64,000 nucleotides of DNA. It comes from Sediminibacterium sp. GTDB lineage: Bacteria; Bacteroidota; Bacteroidia; B-17B0; Aurantibacillaceae. The first letter of the stretch is position 1, and every line of letters starts with the position of its first letter. This document shows, piece by piece, positions 48,969-57,859 of the stretch. Location of the stretch: NCBI GenBank assembly GCA_030054095.1, contig JASGCO010000019.1, forward strand, positions 1 to 64,000, given 5' to 3'. Under the pieces are notes generated by a model that made no database searches, was not told the DNA's origin, and was given only the letters and a program-made list of their open reading frames with translations. Both the position numbers and the translations under genes were made by a program.

Positions 48969-50765
48969 ATGCAATCGAAGGTGCTATTAGAGGTCAGGGA
49001 TTTGGTTACCGAATTTAAAACGGAAGAAGAACGTATTAAAGCGGTAAACAAAATCAGTTTTACCTTAAATAAAGGAGAAACAATAGGAATAGTGGGCGAA
49101 AGCGGATCCGGGAAGTCGGTAACGTCTTTGTCTATTATGCAGTTGATTCCGAATCCTCCCGGAAAAGTAACCGGGGGAGAAATCATTTATCATACGAAGC
49201 GGGGAGAGGTTGTTGATTTGGTAAAGATTAAAGATGATGAAATGCGGCATTACCGGGGAAATGAGATAGCGATGATTTTTCAGGAACCCATGACCTCACT
49301 GAATCCGGTGATGAAATGTGGTGATCAGGTAATAGAAGCTATACGGCTGCATAATAAAGATATTTCCTATAACGATGCCAGGCAAAAGGTGATTGAATTA
49401 TTTACCGAAGTGCAGTTACCCTCACCAATATTGATGCTGGATCGTTATCCGCATCAGTTGAGCGGTGGACAAAAACAACGGGTAATGATAGCCATGGCCA
49501 TTAGTTGTAACCCCAATGTACTGATAGCTGACGAGCCAACAACCGCATTGGATGTAACGGTTCAAAAAACCATATTGGAACTGATGCAAAAATTACAGCG
49601 TCAGCATGAAATGGGAATTTTGTTTATCACCCACGATTTGGGTGTTATTGCTGAACTGGCCGACAAAGTGGTGGTAATGTATAAAGGAGAAATTGTAGAA
49701 CAGGGCAGTGTTTACGAAATTTTTTCCAATCCTCAGCATCCATATACTAAAAGTTTACTGGCCTGTCGTCCGCCCTTAGATAAACGATTAAAACGCTTGC
49801 CGGTAGTGAGTGATTTTATGCGTCGGGACGAAGACGGCACTATCATCAGTATTGATCAGAATGTTCAGGACGCCATTAATAATGTAGCGGTAACAGCTGC
49901 TGAACGCACGGTAGCGCATCAGCAGTTATATGCCGGAAATAAAATTCTGGAATTAAAGAATGTAAAAACCTGGTTTCCTTCTAAAAAGACATTGTTTGGT
50001 AAAGTCCTTGATTATACCAAAGCGGTAGATGATGTGAGTTTTGATGTTTACGAAGGCGAAACGTTAGGATTGGTAGGCGAAAGCGGATGTGGTAAAACAA
50101 CGCTTGGGCGAACCATTTTAAAGCTGGTAGATGCGCATAGTGGACAGATTTTTTATAAACGGGAAGAATTACTGCGTATGAAAGAAAAGGATTTCAGGGC
50201 GCACCGGAAAAACCTCCAGATTATTTTTCAGGATCCGTATTCTTCTTTAAATCCCCGGATTACCATTGGCGACGCTTTAATGGAGCCCATGGCTTTTCAT
50301 GGTATAGGAAAGAACGGAAGGGAGCGGCGCGACAAAGTAATGGAAATGTTGAGCAAGGTAGGGTTGGAGCCCCGGCATTTTAAACGCTATCCGCACGAAT
50401 TTAGTGGCGGTCAACGCCAGCGCATCTGTATTGCCCGGGCACTGGTGTTAAATCCATCCTTTATTATTTGCGACGAAAGTGTCAGCGCCCTGGATGTTAG
50501 TGTTCAGGCTCAGGTACTTAATCTGTTAAACGATTTAAAGAAAGAATTCAAATTCACCTATATTTTTATCAGTCACGATTTAAGCGTGGTAAAATTTATG
50601 AGCGACCGTATGGTGGTAATGCAAAAGGGAAAAATTGAGGAAATGGGTGATGCGGATAAAATTTACAATAATCCGGTGAGTGAATACACCAAAAAACTCA
50701 TCAACGCTATTCCGAAAGGACGCCTGGAAGATATTAAGCGCGCGGCAAATCCTGCTATTTTTTAA
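48969..50765 (+). CDS. Peptide ABC transporter ATPase, fused OppD-OppF type
   Basis: This 598-residue protein has two complete ABC nucleotide-binding domains. Domain 1 (about 5-270) has Walker A GESGSGKS, signature LSGGQKQR and Walker B NVLIADEPTT. Domain 2 (about 310-590) has GESGCGKT, FSGGQRQR and FIICDESVSALD. Each half carries the C-terminal oligopeptide-type extension (NPQHPYTKSLL, NPVSEYTKKLI). Such proteins power dipeptide/oligopeptide import. No permease or binding-protein gene is adjacent, so its partners lie elsewhere. Confidence 0.93.
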   Translation: MQSKVLLEVRDLVTEFKTEEERIKAVNKISFTLNKGETIGIVGESGSGKSVTSLSIMQLIPNPPGKVTGGEIIYHTKRGEVVDLVKIKDDEMRHYRGNEIAMIFQEPMTSLNPVMKCGDQVIEAIRLHNKDISYNDARQKVIELFTEVQLPSPILMLDRYPHQLSGGQKQRVMIAMAISCNPNVLIADEPTTALDVTVQKTILELMQKLQRQHEMGILFITHDLGVIAELADKVVVMYKGEIVEQGSVYEIFSNPQHPYTKSLLACRPPLDKRLKRLPVVSDFMRRDEDGTIISIDQNVQDAINNVAVTAAERTVAHQQLYAGNKILELKNVKTWFPSKKTLFGKVLDYTKAVDDVSFDVYEGETLGLVGESGCGKTTLGRTILKLVDAHSGQIFYKREELLRMKEKDFRAHRKNLQIIFQDPYSSLNPRITIGDALMEPMAFHGIGKNGRERRDKVMEMLSKVGLEPRHFKRYPHEFSGGQRQRICIARALVLNPSFIICDESVSALDVSVQAQVLNLLNDLKKEFKFTYIFISHDLSVVKFMSDRMVVMQKGKIEEMGDADKIYNNPVSEYTKKLINAIPKGRLEDIKRAANPAIF

Positions 50766-50841
50766 ATCTTACCTCTCACGGGTTTTATTCTTCGGTAAGA
50801 AATCGTAACATTGTGGCTCAAAAAAAGAGCTATACATTACA

Positions 50842-52944
50842 ATGAAAACCCTTTTTACTCCGGCAGCCTTGGTTCTGCTATTGGCTTCCTGTCAGCCATC
50901 TGCCAATAATGAAATGGCGGATTTATCTAAAACAGAAAAAACGGATACCCTTCAGCAGGCTTCAGTGGCGCCCTCTGACGCTAATTTTGAATACATTGCC
51001 GATCAGTTTGCAGATTTGCGGGTGTTAAGGTATCAGGTACCGGGATTTGACCAGTTGCCATTAAAGACAAAAGAACTTCTGTACTATTTATCTGAAGCGG
51101 CATTGTGTGGCCGTGATATTACTTACGATCAGAACTATAAATACAATCTGGCAGTTCGTAAAACACTGGAAGCGATTGTGTCGGGATATAAGGGAGATAC
51201 AAACGATGAGGAGTATTTAAAATTTCTAACCTACGCCAAACGCGTATGGTTTAGTAACGGCATTCATCACCATTATAACATGGATAAAATTATGCCCGAA
51301 TTTTCTAAAGAAAGTTTTGTACGTTTTCTCTCCGATGCCGATCCGAAACAGTTGCCTTTACGTAATGGAGAAAGTGTAACCCAATTCTCCGGGTTCATTT
51401 CAGATATTATGTTTAATCCTGCTGTAGCTGCTAAGAAAGTGAGTTTGGATGCCGGAAAAGATTTGGTGATGGCTTCAGCGGTAAATTTTTATGGTGATGG
51501 AATAACAGATAAGGAAGTCGGTAATTTTTATTCAGCCATGATTGATAAAACCAAAAAGGAAAACCCCATGTATGGGTTAAACAGTAAACTGGTGAAAGAG
51601 AATGGTCAGTTGGTTGAGAAGAAATGGATGGTAGGAGGAATGTACACCCAAGCCATTGAAAAAATTGTGTACTGGTTAGAGAAAGCTATTGCGGTAGCGG
51701 AGAACGATAAACAAAAGCTGGCATTGGAGCGATTGGTAACCTATTATAAAACCGGTGACCTGAAAGATTTTGACGCGTATAATATTGCCTGGGTAAAGGA
51801 TGTGGAAAGCGCGGTAGATGTAGTAAACGGATTTATCGAAGTGTACGATGATCCTTTAGGACGTAAGGGAACGTTTGAAAGTGTGGTATCGGTAAAGGAT
51901 ATGGAAGCCAGCAAGCGTATTGCCACTATTGGTGCTAATGCGCAGTGGTTCGAAGACAACTCACCGATTTTACCGCAGCACAAAAAGAAAAGTGTAGTTG
52001 GTATTTCCGCTAAAGTAATTAATGCTGTGATGGAAAGCGGTGGCTCGGCTCCTACCACGCCAATTGGAATTAATCTCCCGAATAACGAGTGGATACGCGA
52101 GATTCACGGCAGCAAGTCAGTAAATCTTGGGAATATAGTAGAGGCGTATGATAAAGCCGCTGGTTCGAGTGTAGTGAATGAATTTTACTATAACGATGAG
52201 ATCCGCCAACGGGTTTTAAATTACGCTTCGCTGGCCGATAAACTGCATACCGATATGCACGAAGTAATTGGCCATGCCAGCGGACAGATAGAAGACGGCG
52301 TAGCGCCATCGCACGAAACCCTTAAAAATTATTCCAGTGCATTGGAAGAAGGACGTGCCGACCTTGTAGCACTATACTATTTGTACGATCAGAAATTGGT
52401 AGATTTAGGTGTAATGCCTAGCCTCGATTACGGTAAAGCGGCTTATGATGAATACATAACCAAAGGTTTGGTGGTTCAGTTATCGCGTATTCAGAAAGGC
52501 AAGAACATAGAAGAAGCGCACATGCGTAACCGTCAGATGGTAGCAGCTTGGGCATACGAAAAAGGGAAAGCAGAGAATGTGATCGAGAAAAAAGTGGAAA
52601 ACGGAAAAACGTTTTTTGTGGTAAACGATTATGCTAAACTCCGTGTATTGTTTGGCGAGTTGCTGAAAGAAATCCAGAGGTTAAAATCTCAGGGCGATTT
52701 TAATGCTGGTAAAAACCTGATTGAAAATTATGGCGTAAAAGTAGATCCGAAATTACACGAAGAAGTATTGGCCCGTTACGCTAATTTAAAGATGGCTCCT
52801 TATCAGGGATTTATTCAACCTAAATTAGTACCGGTAATGGAGGGAGATAAAGTGATAGATGTGAAAATAGAATACCCTAAAAATTTTGTAAACCAGATGA
52901 TAGAATTTGGTAAATCGTATAGCTTGTTACCAAGTTATAATTAA
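50842..52944 (+). CDS. Dipeptidyl peptidase III (M49 family), lipoprotein
   Basis: This 700-residue zinc exopeptidase removes dipeptides from the N-terminus of short peptides. The zinc motif H473-EVIG-H478 is the six-residue HExxGH special to M49, and the third ligand is in LEEGRAD (E502/E503). A lipobox (LLLASCQPS) places it on a membrane on the periplasmic side or at the surface. The length is normal for bacterial M49. It follows the peptide-transport ATPase by 76 bases, and the two could take part in peptide use. Confidence 0.93.
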   Translation: MKTLFTPAALVLLLASCQPSANNEMADLSKTEKTDTLQQASVAPSDANFEYIADQFADLRVLRYQVPGFDQLPLKTKELLYYLSEAALCGRDITYDQNYKYNLAVRKTLEAIVSGYKGDTNDEEYLKFLTYAKRVWFSNGIHHHYNMDKIMPEFSKESFVRFLSDADPKQLPLRNGESVTQFSGFISDIMFNPAVAAKKVSLDAGKDLVMASAVNFYGDGITDKEVGNFYSAMIDKTKKENPMYGLNSKLVKENGQLVEKKWMVGGMYTQAIEKIVYWLEKAIAVAENDKQKLALERLVTYYKTGDLKDFDAYNIAWVKDVESAVDVVNGFIEVYDDPLGRKGTFESVVSVKDMEASKRIATIGANAQWFEDNSPILPQHKKKSVVGISAKVINAVMESGGSAPTTPIGINLPNNEWIREIHGSKSVNLGNIVEAYDKAAGSSVVNEFYYNDEIRQRVLNYASLADKLHTDMHEVIGHASGQIEDGVAPSHETLKNYSSALEEGRADLVALYYLYDQKLVDLGVMPSLDYGKAAYDEYITKGLVVQLSRIQKGKNIEEAHMRNRQMVAAWAYEKGKAENVIEKKVENGKTFFVVNDYAKLRVLFGELLKEIQRLKSQGDFNAGKNLIENYGVKVDPKLHEEVLARYANLKMAPYQGFIQPKLVPVMEGDKVIDVKIEYPKNFVNQMIEFGKSYSLLPSYN

Positions 52945-52967
52945 TAGAGCTTGTTAAGCCTGAAACG

Positions 52968-52996
52968 AAAAGCACCACAATTAGTGGTGCTTTTTT
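52968..52996. terminator. Bidirectional terminator
   Basis: AAAAGCACCAC and GTGGTGCTTTT form a perfect 11-bp stem with a five-base loop and T-runs on both strands, between the M49 gene and the convergent glycosyltransferase remnant. Confidence 0.9.
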
Positions 52997-53040
52997 GTTG
53001 GAAAAGTAGAGAGTACATAAAAGTTGATGTGTAAGCTTAC

Positions 53041-54580
53041 CTATAAATTGGCTCTAAAGTTTTTAATCTTTGAGTTAAAAGAGAGAGAATTACTTTTTTT
53101 TAGCAAAATGGTATTTGTTTTGTTAAATTCATATATAAGTTTGTAATTTTCAGGAGATATTTGATTTAAGTCTTCTTTAAAAATATAATAATAATCTTCA
53201 CCTGTTGTTATTCCTTTTCTATCTGCAGGCAATAGCCAATTTAAATTTTTAGTTTGTCTATAAAAGTTAATTGTTGGTTCAAATAGCCAATTTATACCGA
53301 TTTTGATTTTATTTGGATTGGCTGAATTTCCGTTATGATATTCAGATAATTTCTGAATCATATTTTTAGTTTCCATATCAAAGCCCCATTCGGAACATGA
53401 ATACAAATTAATCTTGGATAAAAAACTTGCCCCCGATATTAAAGATAAGACCAAAACTATGATATAGACTGTTTTTTATAAAAACCAGTTAAATATGAAA
53501 GGAAAAAACCAAGATGGACGAAAAAAATTGGTAAAATAAACAATGAAAACCTTGAAATTGGGTAATCGGCTTTTATAATAATATGTTCAAGAACGATGGC
53601 AATGAATAAAATAGTAATTAAAAAATTAACGATAATAAGTCCCTTAAAATTACTGAAAAAATTAAGATCCCTTTTGATTATTTTTAGAACAATAATAGAA
53701 AATGGAATCAATATAATACTTGTAAATATTATTTTAGTAATAATCAATACAACTTGTGAAAGAGCAAGATTATGTAAACTATAATTAATCAGCGCTGTTA
53801 TAGTGTCGCTGTACAAACCAGTCTTGCCTCCAAAATCTAAATTAGAATTCATAGTAACTCTTCTGATTGGTTCGTAAAGAATAATGGTATTAATTAGAAC
53901 AGGAATTAAATGTACCCTATTCGATGAAATGAAATTGTAATTTTTGTTCGATGAAAAATAACAATCCATATATGTAATAACATTATAGATTACCAATAAG
54001 ATCAAGTATATATTAAACAATGCGAAACCGCTTAAAGTAGCAAATAATGCTCCTGCATGAAAAAGTATAATGTGCTTTGTTTTTTGTGCATTGAAAATTT
54101 GAATAAAATGATATAGACTCATTAACATAAATCCAAATGACAACCCATAACCTCTTGCTAGTCCAAAAAAGTCAATAATTGAATTGTTTGTACACAAAAG
54201 AGTAAATATTCCGACCAGTATCAGTTGATTTTTATCTCGAAATAGGAAGAAGCTATAAATCATATAAACACTAAACAATATCAGATTTGGCAATCTTAAT
54301 GAGATTTCAGAATCCCCAAATAGTTTTTCTGAATATTTCATTAATAAGCTGTTTAATATGTGATTATTTGTATACCAATCTTTAAATGAAATAATATCCA
54401 TAAAACTAGTATGCACATAATTAAGATAAGAAAACTCTCGTCATGTGTAAAGGAGGCATAGTAAGCTTTACGAATAATATACATATAAATTGCGGCTCCT
54501 GACAAAAGAATAAAAGCTATTCCAATTTTCGATGGTTTGACACTCATCCTTAAGGTGTTTTGTTCAATTGTTGAATTCAT
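53041..54580 (-). pseudogene. GT-C glycosyltransferase broken by two one-base frameshifts
   Basis: Three consecutive reading frames form one protein of about 513 residues if one base is added twice. Piece 1 starts at the ATG at 54580 and runs into HDESF, the acidic signature after the first membrane helix. Piece 2 resumes with YLNYVHTSFMDIISFKDWY (frameshift near 54425-54435, beside an A4/T4 run) and carries about nine membrane helices. Piece 3 resumes after GFYKK with TVYIIVLVLSLISG, where the T6 run at 53472-53477 is one base short. The whole resembles PMT/ArnT-like lipid-linked sugar transferases. The stretch is clearly more AT-rich than its neighbours, suggesting gain by transfer. Assembly error in homopolymers is the alternative to a true pseudogene. 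Confidence 0.82.
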
Positions 54581-54767
54581 TTAAATTTAAGTTTGCATTG
54601 TTGATAAAGGTTTGCAAAGCAAGCGTCCGTTTTTTGCTATGTCAAGTGACACATTTGAGCGTTAACCCAAAAAATGGTACTACCTACACCTACCCGAAAG
54701 ACCGCTCTAAGTATTTTTTTGACACCGAATTTCTTTATAAGTAATAGATAGGATGAGAATCAATACA

Positions 54768-55976
54768 CTATTCTCCGCCTTCCAGTAGTTGAATATCTCC
54801 CACCGCGTTACCGGCTATACCTTTTACTGAGCCGTATAAATGGGTGGTATTCAAAAGCACCTTGTCGAGTTGTTTTTCCCGTTCGGCCCATAGTTTATTC
54901 ATCTGGTTCCGTTCTTTAGTAATAGCATCTTTCATAGATACAAATCCTTCTACAATGGCTTCTATTTGCTGTTTAAATTCATTTCCGGTAAGATAGTTGT
55001 ATAACATTTGCATTTTCTCCCCCTTATTTTCCTGACTGGCTGTAGCCGCTTGTATTTTTACTAAAGAATCGCGTAACAAAAAAACCAGTGGTTTTACTTC
55101 CGAAAAACGGCAGATCCAGATGCCGTCTTTCATGCCAAACTGCGTCATATCGCGGGGCAGTACTTCGGTCACAATAACGGCCACGTCGGCCTGAGCCATA
55201 CGCATATCGGTTTTTAACTTTTCAATCCATTCGTTGGCAAAGGCTTTGGTGCGTTTACTTTCGTAAATAATTTTACCGCATTCGGTTGCAAACGAATTTC
55301 TCACCAGTTGTATGCAGTCGGCACCCAGTTTTCCTTTAGGTACCTCTTCAATAGCATCGAACGGAAAGGCGGAGCGTAGTAGTTCTTCCAGCGCCAGTTC
55401 CTGAGCCTCGCCCTGTAATTGCATACTGCCCTGATCGGCTTTGCGTTTCATTTCTTCGGCCAGTTTTTTCTGTGCGTCAAGCTGGGTTTCCAGTTCTTTA
55501 ATCCGGTTCTGTTGTTCGGTTTCTTTTATTGCTAAACGTTCCGCTTCATTTTTGCGAACTTGTTCTACTATTTTGTCACGTTCCGCTATCAGTGTTTTTT
55601 GTATGGTGAGATTAAGCTCTTCCTCTTTGTTTTTCAGTTCTTGCTCCTTACGTAAAAAATCTTCTTCCTTTTTACGGGCTGCTTTTAGTTTTTCTTCGTT
55701 CTCGTTGTTTTTTTCCGAAAGTAATTTTAACTGAATTTCAAAGTCGGAGGCAATGCGTTTCCGTAATTGTTCTTCTTGTTCTTTCTGATTTTTGAGAAGG
55801 GTTTCCTGAAACTGAGTGTTTAGTTCATTTTCTCTTTTTTTGAATTTATCTTCCGCCTCCTGTTTCCACTTTTGCATTTGCTGGCGTAATTCACTGGCCA
55901 TTTGTTCTTTATACGCATCGCTGGGTGCAAATTCGTGCTGACAATTGGGGCATTTTATATGAGATACGTCTGACAT
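54768..55976 (-). CDS. DUF2130-family protein, coiled coil plus nuclease-like domain
   Basis: This 402-residue cytoplasmic protein has an N-terminal zinc-ribbon half-site (CPNC, residues 9-12). A long coiled coil rich in Glu, Lys and Gln spans about 25-200. A C-terminal domain has EEVPKGKLGADCIQ and IIYESKRTKAF; the spaced Asp and E-x-K fit the PD-(D/E)XK nuclease fold, as in RmuC relatives. DUF2130 has no settled function, and nuclease activity is inference. The 187-base gap downstream, towards the broken glycosyltransferase, shows no further gene. Confidence 0.85.
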   Translation of the reverse strand: MSDVSHIKCPNCQHEFAPSDAYKEQMASELRQQMQKWKQEAEDKFKKRENELNTQFQETLLKNQKEQEEQLRKRIASDFEIQLKLLSEKNNENEEKLKAARKKEEDFLRKEQELKNKEEELNLTIQKTLIAERDKIVEQVRKNEAERLAIKETEQQNRIKELETQLDAQKKLAEEMKRKADQGSMQLQGEAQELALEELLRSAFPFDAIEEVPKGKLGADCIQLVRNSFATECGKIIYESKRTKAFANEWIEKLKTDMRMAQADVAVIVTEVLPRDMTQFGMKDGIWICRFSEVKPLVFLLRDSLVKIQAATASQENKGEKMQMLYNYLTGNEFKQQIEAIVEGFVSMKDAITKERNQMNKLWAEREKQLDKVLLNTTHLYGSVKGIAGNAVGDIQLLEGGE

Positions 55977-56054
55977 GCTGAAGGAATTTTAATAAGCGAA
56001 TTTACCAAAATGAAGTGAAATAGTTGTGTGCTTTATAAGAGAGTAATGAACGTT

Positions 56055-56792
56055 CTATTCTACTTCTGGCACCTGTAAGAGGGTATTAATGTCAGTTAAT
56101 AACCGTTCTTGCTCCGATTTAAGATAATTAAGATCCATTGGACTGCCGCAATCTTCATTATTAATCTGGTGGATTAGTATTCCATTGTTAAAGTAACTTC
56201 TTGTTTCTGTAATGATAGACTTCTTTAGATCAAAAGCTTCATTGCTATTATTGGACTTCATATAAGTAGAGTCAAAGTAAATAGGGAGGTTGTATTTAAT
56301 CAGTTTTTCCAATACAAAAGATATTCTGCCATTTAATAAGTAATATTCGTTAAGTTTTTGGAAGGTTTCTCCAAATTTTCTACTAATAATTTTGTTGGGT
56401 AATTGTTTTGGATTGGAATTGTTTTTAATGTAAAAATAGTCCGTGTACCCTTCTTCCAGCGTCTTCCAATGCCTGGAGCGTTTCACATTACTCCATTTTT
56501 TTACACTATTTAGTTTTTTAAAATTTAAACGAATTGGTTTCAAGTCTTTAGTCATGTACTCATTCACTATTACATCTTCAGTATTCACACTGCAATTAAG
56601 AAAACCTGTATCTGCCCTTGGTGTATAGGTATGTTGCACTTTTAAAGTCGTCTTGGATCTGGATATACCACTATCTGTTAACCTCACAGAAATGGAAGTA
56701 ACTGTTACCTCCTCTTTTTTTGAAGAGCAGGATAGGAGGAAGAAAAAGGTAACTGCAATAATAAGTTTAGTTAATAGTGATTTTGATAACAT
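56055..56792 (-). CDS. Lipoprotein of unknown function
   Basis: This 245-residue protein has a lipobox (FFFLLSCSSKK). The mature part begins with beta-strands and ends in a helical segment (SEQERLLTDINTLLQVPEVE). I do not recognise the family. It is AT-rich. It lies 17 bases downstream of another lipoprotein gene on the same strand, so they are probably cotranscribed. Confidence 0.75.
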   Translation of the reverse strand: MLSKSLLTKLIIAVTFFFLLSCSSKKEEVTVTSISVRLTDSGISRSKTTLKVQHTYTPRADTGFLNCSVNTEDVIVNEYMTKDLKPIRLNFKKLNSVKKWSNVKRSRHWKTLEEGYTDYFYIKNNSNPKQLPNKIISRKFGETFQKLNEYYLLNGRISFVLEKLIKYNLPIYFDSTYMKSNNSNEAFDLKKSIITETRSYFNNGILIHQINNEDCGSPMDLNYLKSEQERLLTDINTLLQVPEVE

Positions 56793-56809
56793 AAATGAAG
56801 CCAGATCAT

Positions 56810-57790
56810 TTAATTATTCGGTTTTACATTTTTTAAAGTTGGTTTACCAAATGAAATGTCTTTTAGTAATACCCAGCCTTTAATATGCGTAGCGTTTCGT
56901 TCTTCCGAGTCAAAAAAGAAATTGTATTTGGAAATAGGGGGAGTAAGCATAGTAACATATGCCCACTCTCGATTTCTTTCTGTTTTGATGGCAGTAGCAT
57001 ATCCCTTTGATCCAGTAGGAAAATAACCAATAACAGTTCCATTAGCGCCAATCATATCCAGTTCGGTACTATCCAGTTCATATGTTTGAAAACGTAATGG
57101 CATATTAGTAGTAATTGTTTCGAACAGACGTGATGAAAGTAACTTTTGATTTATGGGGGCTTCCGTTTGGCTTAAATAACCAATTACAGAGTCGCTGGAA
57201 ATAATAAGCTTATTGTTTGAATGTTTAACGAAATAGTGATGTTCAGTAATAACTGGATCGGCGCAACAGCCTGGATTATACAAACAAAAGCGTAAGAGAG
57301 AATCGTTTGAAATGTGTATACTTAAAGGTTGAGTATACCCTTCAAAAATTTGTTCGTAATGCTCTTCTATAAAAAGAAAAATACTTGTTTTAAAAGGTTC
57401 TCCCCCGCTAGGTCCCACAAATAAAACATCTTTTAATCTGTCTCCGTTTAGGTCAAGAACGTAAAGGAATTGTGAGAGTTCTTGAGGACTTCCAGAGTAA
57501 TCAGAATAGGGTTTCAGAACATTAAAATAACTGTCAGCAATAAGTCTGGATAGGGAAGTGTCAGAATGTTGAATGAGATACTGTAAGGCATCACTACTAT
57601 CCTTTTTAAAGGATAATCTCGGAATATTTTCTGTCCATTGATAGTATTTCTCTCTTTTAATGGAATCAGATGTGCCTTTATTAATGGTTTTGTTGCTGGT
57701 TAAATTATCTGAACAACCGGTGAATGTATATAGGCCGTATATTAAGTAAAGGTAAGTTAGGTAAGATTTAAAGTTGGGTGAAATAATCAT
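56810..57790 (-). CDS. Lipoprotein with FG-GAP-like and SH3-like segments
   Basis: This 326-residue protein has a lipobox-like end to its leader (YTFTGCSD). The middle contains VLDLNGDRLKDVLFVGPSGG, a calcium-loop pattern of FG-GAP/VCBS repeats. The C-terminal third (IGYFPTGSKGYATAIKTE ... EWAYVTMLTPP) resembles a bacterial SH3 domain, which often binds cell wall. This is pattern recognition only; the function is unknown. It shares a strand and short gap with the next lipoprotein gene. Confidence 0.72.
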   Translation of the reverse strand: MIISPNFKSYLTYLYLIYGLYTFTGCSDNLTSNKTINKGTSDSIKREKYYQWTENIPRLSFKKDSSDALQYLIQHSDTSLSRLIADSYFNVLKPYSDYSGSPQELSQFLYVLDLNGDRLKDVLFVGPSGGEPFKTSIFLFIEEHYEQIFEGYTQPLSIHISNDSLLRFCLYNPGCCADPVITEHHYFVKHSNNKLIISSDSVIGYLSQTEAPINQKLLSSRLFETITTNMPLRFQTYELDSTELDMIGANGTVIGYFPTGSKGYATAIKTERNREWAYVTMLTPPISKYNFFFDSEERNATHIKGWVLLKDISFGKPTLKNVKPNN

Positions 57791-57822
57791 TTGTTTATAC
57801 CAAGTAGAATTTCTATAAAACT

Positions 57823-57852
57823 AAAAGAGCACCTTATTTCAGGTGCTCTTTT
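57823..57852 (-). terminator. Terminator after gcvP
   Basis: AAAAGAGCACCT and AGGTGCTCTTTT form a perfect 12-bp stem with a six-base loop. It lies 8 bases after the gcvP stop and before the lipoprotein gene. Confidence 0.9.
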
Positions 57853-57859
57853 AACTAAA

